A stretch of 5,011 bases of DNA, taken from positions 1-5,011 of the forward strand of contig JAAYFR010000198.1 of assembly GCA_012728155.1 (NCBI GenBank), in the 5' to 3' direction. The notes under the pieces were generated by a model. It did not search any database. It saw nothing but the letters and a program-made list of their open reading frames with translations, and was not told the DNA's origin. Shown here one piece after another: positions 1-5,011 of the stretch. The stretch is from Bacteroidales bacterium. Lineage in GTDB: Bacteria; Bacteroidota; Bacteroidia; Bacteroidales; Dysgonomonadaceae. The position numbers and the translations under genes were made by a program. Position 1 is the stretch's first letter, and each line of letters begins with the position of its first letter.

Positions 1-21
1 GATTTTTTCTTCGCTCAACAT
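1..21 (-). CDS. Possible 5' end of a gene leaving the left edge
   Basis: The ATG at 19-21 opens MLSEEKI and runs off the window. The same frame is open upstream to a stop at 91-93, so the true start is uncertain. The only support is that repeat copy A supplies a promoter-like box and leader at a sensible distance. Seven codons cannot identify a product, and this may not be a gene. Confidence 0.18.
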
Positions 22-80
22 AGTTAAAACAAGTTTTATCTCTGTATTCACTTTTCGAAAAAATTCAAAGGTGTCGTATG
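1..80. repeat. Imperfect direct repeat, copy A
   Basis: Positions 15-80 match 167-232 with 56 of 66 bases identical and no gaps; the first bases (GATTTTTT) also match from 150 after a 3-base offset. Conserved blocks are TCAACATAG, AAAACAAG, TATTCACTT, GAAAAAATTCAAA and TCGTATG. On the minus strand the block reads as a promoter-like box (CACCTTTG, minus strand of 66-73), a leader, then ATG at 19-21. The copy touches the window edge and may extend beyond it. Confidence 0.75.
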
Positions 81-97
81 GAACTCGCTTTTAGTCA

Positions 98-115
98 TGT
101 TCTTGTGTGAGAACA
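98..115. repeat. Short inverted repeat upstream of repeat copy A
   Basis: TGTTCT at 98-103 is perfectly inverted as AGAACA at 110-115, with a 6-base TGTGTG loop. On the minus strand it sits about 25 bases before the -7-like box of copy A. Repeat copy B lacks it. It could be an operator half-site pair or a small hairpin. Confidence 0.3.
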
Positions 116-119
116 GTTA

Positions 120-173
120 TCATGCTCGTTTCATACGATTAAAACTGGTGATTTTTAATTCTATGTTCAACAT
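120..173 (-). other. 17-codon reading frame inside the repeat region
   Basis: From the ATG at 171-173 the frame encodes MLNIELKITSFNRMKRA and stops at 120-122. It starts at the position equivalent to the ATG of repeat copy A and follows a promoter-like box. It could be a small peptide, a leader peptide, or a remnant of a duplicated gene start. There is no homology I recognise, no Shine-Dalgarno sequence, and the frame is short enough to be chance. Confidence 0.15.
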
Positions 174-232
174 AGTCAAAACAAGATGTGCCTCTCTATT
201 CACTTATTGAAAAAATTCAAATGTATCGTATG
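150..232. repeat. Imperfect direct repeat, copy B
   Basis: This is the second copy of the repeat at 1-80, offset by 152 bases over its core. On the minus strand it carries TACATTTG (218-225), a perfect TAnnTTTG box, and an ATG at 171-173 matching the ATG of copy A. A possible start of a third, mostly lost unit is GATTTTTT at 368-375. Also shared is a short flank: TCATGCTCGTTTCATA at 120-135 and TCATGCTCATTTCATA at 347-362, one mismatch in 16. Unit lengths would then be about 149 and 218 bases. Confidence 0.75.
218..225 (-). promoter_or_regulatory. Candidate Bacteroidota -7 box in repeat copy B
   Basis: The minus strand reads TACATTTG, an exact match to TAnnTTTG. The expected -33 region holds only TTTC-like sequence. 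It lies 44 bases upstream of the ATG at 171-173. The equivalent box in copy A has one mismatch (CACCTTTG). Confidence 0.3.
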
Positions 233-426
233 ACAATTGACGAAGCGAAATCACCGACTTCCTTTAGAACTATTAACTGGAGGCTGCACACTTTTAGTAG
301 TAATCTAGTGGAAGAATGATTTTGACCTCATCGACTACTTCTTAATTCATGCTCATTTCATAATACTGATTTTTTAAATGTTAATAAATGGCCCGAATTA
401 TATTTACTTTATTTCGAATACGCAAA

Positions 427-444
427 TTTATTAACGTAAATAAA
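427..444. repeat. AT-rich near-palindrome
   Basis: TTTATTAACGTAAATAAA is symmetric at 16 of 18 positions around 435.5, with an ACGT core. It lies in an AT-rich stretch where partial palindromes arise readily, so a regulator site is only a possibility. Confidence 0.25.
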
Positions 445-499
445 ATTAATTTATTGAGGTATAAAATATAATTTATGTTATATATTTATTGTATTTCTG

Positions 500-531
500 T
501 TTGAATCGATCTGATTTAAAAAATAAATTTG
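500..531 (+). promoter_or_regulatory. Candidate plus-strand promoter facing the HMA gene
   Basis: TTTG at 500-503, a 20-base spacer, and TAAATTTG at 524-531 match the full Bacteroidota consensus (TTTG, 19-21 bases, TAnnTTTG). Transcription would start near 538 and run antisense to the HMA gene. No plus-strand gene follows, so it would make a noncoding or antisense RNA. The surrounding AT-richness makes a chance match quite possible. Confidence 0.3.
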
Positions 532-581
532 TTGGTTGTTGTAAAAAAAGACCATTCCTTGTTTGTTACGAACAGTATATC

Positions 582-638
582 CAGATTGAAATTGTTTTAT
601 TGGAGGGATTCCTTATTCCGTTTAATCTTATCAATCTG
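582..638. repeat. Inverted repeat across the 3' end of the HMA gene
   Basis: CAGATTGA at 582-589 is perfectly inverted as TCAATCTG at 631-638, with 41 bases between. The right arm includes the HMA stop codon. In the minus-strand mRNA this could fold into a 3'-end stem. There is a T-run further downstream on the minus strand (542-548), but it is 33 bases beyond the stem, so this is not a standard intrinsic terminator. Confidence 0.25.
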
Positions 639-855
639 AACCTAACGTTTCGGCTTTAAATCCTTTGCTTTGGATGATGGCGATTACTTCGTTGGCGGTA
701 ATTCCTGCGGATTGGACAGTCAGGATTTTCTCCCGGTTAGTGGTATCGACATTCCATTCACGGATACCTTTTGCGTTATCTAATCCCGGTTTTACCTTTG
801 CGATGCATCCGCCACAATTGATGTTTGTCTTGAATTGAAGTTCTTTTGTTTCCAT
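631..855 (-). CDS. Small heavy-metal-associated (HMA) domain protein, likely copper chaperone
   Basis: A 74-residue stand-alone HMA domain, the size of CopZ/Atx1-type copper chaperones. The metal loop is INCGGC, with Cys14 and Cys17 in the CxxC position, followed by AKVKPGLD. The rest (IREWNVDTTNREKILTV, then ITANEVIAIIQSKGF) fits the beta-alpha-beta-beta-alpha-beta fold. The usual Met two residues before the first Cys is Ile12 here. It presumably binds Cu(+) in the cytoplasm and passes it to the N-terminal HMA domain of CopA. The ATG at 853-855 is 8 bases after the yhhN-like stop, which indicates translation from the same message. The same frame stays open upstream to 1485, but that extension is antisense-type shadow of the membrane protein gene and lacks any domain. 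The chaperone role is inferred from fold and neighbours; a metal buffer is an alternative. Confidence 0.9.
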   Translation of the reverse strand: METKELQFKTNINCGGCIAKVKPGLDNAKGIREWNVDTTNREKILTVQSAGITANEVIAIIQSKGFKAETLGSD

Positions 856-863
856 ATTGTCTT

Positions 864-1526
864 TTATTTTGATGTTGTTTGATAAATGCCATTGTTTGAA
901 TTGAGGATCAAAGCCAGTGTCATCAGGATATGCGACAGATAATAGGTCGGCATGATCAGCCAGTTGTACTCCCGGTATCCCGCGAATTCCGAGAAGGCAA
1001 TGATCGTATCGGAAAAGACGATGCTGGCGATACCGGCAACGAACAGGTATCTTGGCAGTACAGGAAATTGAAGTCCCGTTGCTGCAGCGAGCGAGAGGCA
1101 CGATATCAGCAGGTAAGCCAGCACCGCCACCATCAATATAGCGCCATCTATATTGGGATAAATCATCACAAAAAATAGGACAAGATATCCGGCCAGCAGC
1201 AGGGCCAGCACCCACAGATTGATTTTTCCGTTTTTCAGTGAGAACCAGAGAAATCCGGCATGACCGATGAAAAAGAAAAGGATACCATAGATGAAACGGG
1301 CGGGAATGCCATTCCTGTGTCCGAGGAACCAGTCGCCGATGATGGAAAAGAACAGTGCGGCAATGAAAATCCATATCTCTTTTCTTATCCTGACATTGTA
1401 GGCAATCAGCAAAACAATCATGCTCGATGCAGCCACACCACTTCTGAAAATAGTGCCGGCTCCATTCAGTGCCAGGATGGCACATATTGCCGGAATGATA
1501 ATCAATAAGCTCCTGTACTTCTTCAT
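864..1526 (-). CDS. YhhN/TMEM86-family membrane protein, probable lysoplasmalogenase
   Basis: A 220-residue integral membrane protein with about eight hydrophobic segments (near 6-22, 33-44, 51-64, 79-95, 104-122, 128-148, 158-178 and 190-209). Family motifs are SIIGDWFLGHR (61-71, Asp65), GHAGFLWF (88-95), FSDTIIAF (171-178) and YYLSH (195-199). Characterised YhhN/TMEM86 members hydrolyse the vinyl-ether bond of lysoplasmalogens, releasing an aldehyde and a glycerophospho-headgroup; assigning that activity here is inference from family. I chose the ATG at 1524-1526, giving MKKYRS directly before the first hydrophobic helix. A longer frame from a TTG at 1557-1559 would add 11 polar residues and overlap a GC-rich inverted repeat. 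It lies 78 bases after copA and 8 bases before the HMA gene, so is likely co-transcribed with both. Family call is firm; substrate is not. Confidence 0.86.
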   Translation of the reverse strand: MKKYRSLLIIIPAICAILALNGAGTIFRSGVAASSMIVLLIAYNVRIRKEIWIFIAALFFSIIGDWFLGHRNGIPARFIYGILFFFIGHAGFLWFSLKNGKINLWVLALLLAGYLVLFFVMIYPNIDGAILMVAVLAYLLISCLSLAAATGLQFPVLPRYLFVAGIASIVFSDTIIAFSEFAGYREYNWLIMPTYYLSHILMTLALILNSNNGIYQTTSK

Positions 1527-1550
1527 CGTTTCTTGTTGTTTAATTGCTTC

Positions 1551-1566
1551 TCCGGCCAAAACCGGA
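1551..1566. repeat. GC-rich inverted repeat between copA and the yhhN-like gene
   Basis: TCCGG at 1551-1555 and CCGGA at 1562-1566 form a 5-base-pair stem with a 6-base loop. It is 24 bases upstream of the chosen yhhN-like start. On the transcribed strand no T-run follows, so it does not look like a terminator. It could be an mRNA processing or stability element, or chance. Confidence 0.3.
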
Positions 1567-1604
1567 ATTGTTACATACCAAGGTCTATCGGCAGTTAACG
1601 GTTG

Positions 1605-3833
1605 TTATGAATTGATATTTTTCCATTTCAGTCGCAGGCTGTTGGAGACCACGCTTACGCTACTCAGTGCCATGGCTGCTCCGGCGATCATCGGATTCAA
1701 CAGGAAGCCGTTGATAGGGTAGAGGATTCCTGCTGCGATGGGGATGCCGATCGTGTTATAGATAAACGCCCAGAAGAGGTTTTGCCTGATGGTGGCCACG
1801 GTCTGTTTGGAAAGCCGTATTGCCTGTGGTATCTTGGTGAGGTCGGACGAGATGATGGTCATCTTGGCGACATCCATCGCGATATCACTCCCTTGCCCCA
1901 TGGCGATGCTTACATCCGAAGTGGCAAGCGCCGTACTGTCGTTGATGCCGTCGCCCACCATCGCTACTATCTTGCCCTGCTGCTGCAGTTCCTTGATAAA
2001 CTCAGCCTTGTGCTGCGGCAGCACTTCCGCCTTGTAATGATGGATGCCGGTCTGTTGTGCGATGGCTTTTGCCGTGGCTTCATTGTCGCCGGTCAGCATA
2101 TAGAGTTCGATGCCCATATCCTGCATCTGGCGGATGGCATCTATCGATGTCTCCTTGATCTTGTCGGAAATGGCGATCACCGAAAGTGCCTGCCGGATAT
2201 CGGCGAACCAGATGACGGTCTTGGCCTGGGTGCCCCATTCCTCAGCATATTGCAATAACTCTTCGGCGATGGTGATATTGTTTTCTGTCAGCAGTTTTTT
2301 GTTGCCGGTGAAATAGGTCTCGTCGTTGTAATCGGCTTTGGCACCTTTCCCGGTGATGCTGTCGAATTTTGTCAGTGAAGTGGTGGCGGTCCCTTCCAGA
2401 TGTTTTACCACCGCTTCCGCCAATGGGTGTTCGGATTGTTTCTCGATGCTGAACAGGATATCTTTGCTGGAATCGTCGTTGTTGAGCCACCGGATATCGG
2501 TCACCTGCGGCCTGCCTTCGGTGATGGTGCCGGTCTTGTCCAATACGACAACGTTCACTTTCTTCGCCAGCTCGAGGCTTTCGGCATCTTTAATCAGGAT
2601 GCCGTTCTCGGCACCTTTCCCCACGCCGACCATGATGGCGGTTGGTGTGGCCAATCCCAATGCGCAGGGGCAGGCGATTACCAGTACCGTGACGGCGGCG
2701 AGCAATCCATGTACGATGCCGTTGTCGCCACCCAAGATCACCCAGATGATAAACGTGACGATAGCGATGCCGATCACCACCGGCACAAAGATCCCCGCGA
2801 TCTTGTCGACCAGTTTCTGGACGGGGGCTTTACTTCCCTGCGCATCCTGCACCATCTTGATGATCTGGGCAAGCATCGTCTCTTTGCCGACTTTCACCGC
2901 CCTGAACTGGAAACTTCCTTTCTGGTTGATGGTGCCGGCAAATACTTTTTCCTCTTTCTCCTTTAATACGGGAATGGGTTCGCCGCTCAGCATGCTCTCA
3001 TCCACATAAGAATTTCCGGAGGTGACGACGCCATCCACGGCGATTTTTTCTCCCGGTTTGACGACGATGATATCGTCCACATTCACTTCTTCGATATTGA
3101 CCTGCTCTTCGATGCCGAAGCGTCTCACCACCGTGACGGTCTTGGGTTGCAGTCCCATCAGTTTTTTGAGTGCCGTGGATGCGTTGCCTTTGGCTTTCTC
3201 TTCGAGCAGTCGACCTAACAGGATAAAAGCGATAATGACGGCGGCTGCTTCGAAATAGACGTGGGCATGCAATCCTCTCTGGAGCCAGAAATCGGGAAAC
3301 AGCATGTTGAAGAGGCTGAACAGGTAAGCGATGCCGGTACTTAAAGCGACCAGCGTGTCCATATTGGCAGAGCGGTGTCTCGCCTGTTTCCATGCGTTGA
3401 GGTAGAAATCCTTCCCCAGCCAGAATACGACGGGGGTAGCGAAAAGCCACATGATCTGGTTGGCATAGGGCATATCCGTGAAAAACATGCCGATAACGAC
3501 CACCGGCAGGGCCAGTATGATTGCCCAGATGGTTTTCTTTTTGAGTTTTTGGAATTTCTCGGCGTGGATATTCTCCAGGGTTTCCTGTTGAGTGGTTTCA
3601 TCTTCTACCAGCAGGTCGAAACCGACACCTTGTACCGCTTTCTGCAGTTTTGTGATATCGGTGATGCCGGGCTGGTATTCCACCGTAAGGTTTCCCGTAC
3701 CGAAATTGACGGACGCACTGACCACTCCCGGTTCATGCTGCACGATAGTTTGTGCGCTGCTGGCGCAAGATGCGCAAGACATGCCCAATACCGGGAAGGT
3801 CTGCTTTATTGTTTTTGTATTGACGGTTGCCAT
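1605..3833 (-). CDS. copA: Cu(+)-exporting P1B-type ATPase CopA
   Basis: This 742-residue inner-membrane pump uses ATP to export Cu(+) from the cytoplasm. An N-terminal HMA domain (about 9-75) carries GMSCASC, with metal ligands C20 and C23. Eight membrane segments follow at roughly 101-118, 124-140, 160-178, 192-208, 347-368, 374-395, 682-701 and 708-728. The actuator loop has SGEP at 283-286 (TGE-type motif). The membrane metal site is CPC at 388-390, with YN at 692-693 and MxxSS at 721-725, the signature of Cu(+)/Ag(+) pumps (P1B-1) rather than Zn/Cd pumps. DKTGT at 432-436 holds the phosphorylated Asp; the P1B-specific SEHP is at 467-470, TGDN at 581-584 and GDGIND at 627-632. The ATG at 3831-3833 comes just before the HMA domain and follows an A-rich leader. 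Length is normal for a one-HMA CopA and no key residue is missing. Ag(+) transport is also possible. It probably heads an operon with the next two genes. Confidence 0.97.
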   Translation of the reverse strand: MATVNTKTIKQTFPVLGMSCASCASSAQTIVQHEPGVVSASVNFGTGNLTVEYQPGITDITKLQKAVQGVGFDLLVEDETTQQETLENIHAEKFQKLKKKTIWAIILALPVVVIGMFFTDMPYANQIMWLFATPVVFWLGKDFYLNAWKQARHRSANMDTLVALSTGIAYLFSLFNMLFPDFWLQRGLHAHVYFEAAAVIIAFILLGRLLEEKAKGNASTALKKLMGLQPKTVTVVRRFGIEEQVNIEEVNVDDIIVVKPGEKIAVDGVVTSGNSYVDESMLSGEPIPVLKEKEEKVFAGTINQKGSFQFRAVKVGKETMLAQIIKMVQDAQGSKAPVQKLVDKIAGIFVPVVIGIAIVTFIIWVILGGDNGIVHGLLAAVTVLVIACPCALGLATPTAIMVGVGKGAENGILIKDAESLELAKKVNVVVLDKTGTITEGRPQVTDIRWLNNDDSSKDILFSIEKQSEHPLAEAVVKHLEGTATTSLTKFDSITGKGAKADYNDETYFTGNKKLLTENNITIAEELLQYAEEWGTQAKTVIWFADIRQALSVIAISDKIKETSIDAIRQMQDMGIELYMLTGDNEATAKAIAQQTGIHHYKAEVLPQHKAEFIKELQQQGKIVAMVGDGINDSTALATSDVSIAMGQGSDIAMDVAKMTIISSDLTKIPQAIRLSKQTVATIRQNLFWAFIYNTIGIPIAAGILYPINGFLLNPMIAGAAMALSSVSVVSNSLRLKWKNINS

Positions 3834-3848
3834 CGGTTTTTAATTTTT

Positions 3849-3903
3849 TTTCGTTACGGCATATCACAGACAAGATCGGTGTCTATCCATCTACATAACG
3901 AAA
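3849..3903. promoter_or_regulatory. Nested palindrome in the copA leader, possible operator or RNA structure
   Basis: TTTCGTTA at 3849-3856 is perfectly inverted as TAACGAAA at 3896-3903. Inside it, AGACA at 3868-3872 is perfectly inverted as TGTCT at 3880-3884. Both pairs share the same centre, position 3876, and are separated by 11 bases on each side, about one helical turn. It lies between the candidate -7 box and the copA start. Such symmetry suits either a site for a dimeric regulator or a hairpin in the leader RNA. Function is inference; the base pairing is seen directly. Confidence 0.4.
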
Positions 3904-3926
3904 TACTACAATTTTTGTTGACAATG

Positions 3927-3934
3927 CAAAGATG
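3927..3934 (-). promoter_or_regulatory. Candidate -7 box of the copA promoter
   Basis: The minus strand reads CATCTTTG, one mismatch from the Bacteroidota -7 consensus TAnnTTTG, and is followed by CA as is common in this phylum. It lies 93 bases upstream of the copA ATG. No TTTG is found at the expected -33 distance, so the call is tentative. If correct, the transcript would start near 3920 and its leader would carry the nested palindrome at 3849-3903. Confidence 0.35.
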
Positions 3935-4053
3935 GCAATAAAAAGGAACTATCCTGTTGTAGTTTTATGAGTTTGATTTGTAAAATTTACGGATGGGAGT
4001 TGAGATTGTGATTCGTGTTGCGGTTTATTGTACATTCTGTTCGGTTTGGAGAG

Positions 4054-5011
4054 TCAAGTGAATGGAATAAGACTATAAGTTGTGCTTCGCCCACCTTGTT
4101 CATCTTGCCGTAGAATTCCTTTCCGGATTAAATCCTTGATATCCCGGGTTGCGGTATCCTGAGAGCATTTGCCGATTTTTGCCCATTTTGATGATTGCAG
4201 TTTCCCTTGAAAATCCCCGTCCAGTAGCCTATTGAGTACCTTTATCTGGCGGTCGTTGAAATTTGTTTTTGCATTCCTGTTCCAGAATTCCGCTTTTTGT
4301 AACACGCTTTGTAATGTTTTCTCCGAAGCGAGTAAAGCTCTGTGCAGACAATTCAGAAACCAACCTAACCAGAGAGTGATATCTTTGTCGGAGTTGTGTT
4401 GCGTCTTCTCGAGAATATCGTAATATTTTTTCCGCTCCTTGAGAATTTGGGCGGACATACTGTAAAACCGCAGCTTGCTTTCGTCACTCCTTGCAAGTAA
4501 CATATCAGTGATGGTACGTGCGATGCGTCCGTTTCCGTCGTCAAAAGGATGGATGGTAACGAACCACAGATGAGCGATGGCAGCCTTTAGTACACTGTCT
4601 AATTGATTATTTTCCGAATGAAACCATTTCAGGAAACTGACCATCTCCTGTTTCACTTTACCGGCTTCAACAGCCTCGTAATGGACTTTTTCCTTTCCCA
4701 TAGCGCCTGAGACTATCTGCATTTCTCCCTTTCGGTAAGAGGCTACGTCGATTTTGTACGCACCGCTATAACCTGTAGGGAAAAGGGCAGCGTGCCATCC
4801 GAACAGGCGCTCTTCAGTGAGTGGGGTTTCGTATCTTTGCGTAGCATCGAGCATCATTTCCACGATGCCGTCTATATTTCTTGCAGATGGTACAAGCCCT
4901 GCTACTTCTATTCCCAAACGACGAGCGATTGAGGAACGGACTTGCGCTTTATTCAGTTTCTCTCCCTCAATTTCAGATGATTTTATGATATCGAGCGTGA
5001 TGGTATCGAGC
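4054..5011 (-). CDS. Fic family protein AMP-transferase (DUF4172 type), N-terminus outside window
   Basis: Fic proteins usually transfer AMP from ATP to a hydroxyl side chain of a target protein; the target here is unknown. The frame is open to the window edge, giving 318 visible residues. Upstream of a TTG at 4915-4917 it continues through family-conserved sequence (EGEKLNKAQVRSSIARR), so that TTG is not the start. Visible residues 11-17, SSEIEGE, match the (S/T)xxxE(G/N) inhibitory helix of class II Fic proteins, whose Glu blocks ATP binding. The catalytic motif HPFDDGNGRIAR lies at visible residues 154-165 and fits HxFx(D/E)GNGRxxR with every key residue. About 55 C-terminal residues (CSQDTATRDIKDLIRKGIL, then GGRSTTYSL) resemble a winged helix-turn-helix. 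Family members are about 370 residues, so roughly 50 are missing. No antitoxin partner is visible; inhibition appears to be in cis. It ends 220 bases before copA. Confidence 0.93.
   Translation of the reverse strand, partial: LDTITLDIIKSSEIEGEKLNKAQVRSSIARRLGIEVAGLVPSARNIDGIVEMMLDATQRYETPLTEERLFGWHAALFPTGYSGAYKIDVASYRKGEMQIVSGAMGKEKVHYEAVEAGKVKQEMVSFLKWFHSENNQLDSVLKAAIAHLWFVTIHPFDDGNGRIARTITDMLLARSDESKLRFYSMSAQILKERKKYYDILEKTQHNSDKDITLWLGWFLNCLHRALLASEKTLQSVLQKAEFWNRNAKTNFNDRQIKVLNRLLDGDFQGKLQSSKWAKIGKCSQDTATRDIKDLIRKGILRQDEQGGRSTTYSLIPFT

Larger units (their letters stand above)
233..630. other. AT-rich stretch without a recognisable gene
   Basis: Both strands are broken by frequent stops and I see no protein family, tRNA or rRNA. 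Apart from the short elements listed separately, it holds a flank of the direct repeats (347-375) and a strongly AT-rich segment at about 376-540. It separates the copper operon from whatever lies to the left. Confidence 0.6.

Noticed and set aside
1..232. CRISPR array
   Set aside because: There are only two imperfect long repeats with unequal spacing and no conserved short repeat with regular spacers.
542..574. Intrinsic terminator for the copper operon
   Set aside because: The T-run on the minus strand (542-548) is real, but the only nearby stem (TGTT/AACA at 564-574) has four pairs and is 15 bases away from it. This does not meet the usual form.
1..630. Insertion sequence or other mobile element
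   Set aside because: I found no transposase reading frame, no matching terminal inverted repeats and no clear target-site duplication.
856..1485. Upstream extension of the HMA reading frame, giving a 284-residue protein
   Set aside because: The extra 210 residues overlap the yhhN-like gene in another frame, are rich in Arg, His and Cys, and show no domain. The HMA fold starts right at the ATG at 853-855.
930..1722. Plus-strand frames opposite the yhhN-like gene
   Set aside because: Composition is shadow-like and the minus-strand frame has clear membrane segments and family motifs.
2338..3009. Long plus-strand reading frames inside copA (for example 2338-3009, 2400-2966 and 3375-3941)
   Set aside because: They lie opposite a fully conserved ATPase gene, overlap each other, and have no recognisable domain or plausible start signal. 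They are shadows of the codon use of copA.
2998..3450. Minus-strand frames within copA in a different frame
   Set aside because: Low-complexity Arg-rich translation that overlaps the intact ATPase frame; no family resemblance.
4915..4917. TTG as the start of the Fic gene
   Set aside because: The frame continues upstream with conserved Fic N-terminal sequence, including the inhibitory motif, to the window edge.

Overview
The window looks like chromosomal DNA from an anaerobic Bacteroidota, probably Bacteroidales. The evidence is indirect. All gene starts lack a clear Shine-Dalgarno sequence and sit behind A-rich leaders. Promoter-like sites fit the Bacteroidota form (TTTG, about 20 bases, TAnnTTTG). 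The copper genes and the DUF4172-type Fic protein resemble Bacteroidota members of their families. I cannot name a genus.

All four confident genes lie on the minus strand, so transcription runs right to left. At the right edge (4054-5011) is a Fic AMP-transferase with its N-terminus outside the window. It retains the inhibitory motif, the full catalytic motif and a C-terminal winged helix. A 220-base gap (3834-4053) then holds a candidate promoter -7 box and a striking nested palindrome in the leader of the next gene.

Next is a compact three-gene unit: copA, a Cu(+)-exporting P1B-type ATPase (1605-3833); a YhhN/TMEM86-family membrane protein, a probable lysoplasmalogenase (864-1526); and a 74-residue heavy-metal-associated (HMA) protein (631-855). 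Gaps of 78 and 8 bases suggest one transcript. The natural reading is copper detoxification: the small HMA protein binds or hands over Cu(+), CopA pumps it out of the cytoplasm, and the YhhN protein may process ether lipids of the same membrane. The last link is inference. No copper-responsive regulator lies in the window.

The left 630 bases are very AT-rich and hold no convincing complete gene. They contain two copies of an imperfect direct repeat (1-80 and 150-232, 56 of 66 aligned bases identical over the core). Each copy carries a promoter-like box, a leader and an ATG on the minus strand. The left copy may be the 5' end of a gene leaving the window; the right copy leads only into a 17-codon reading frame. 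This is the least explained part of the window.
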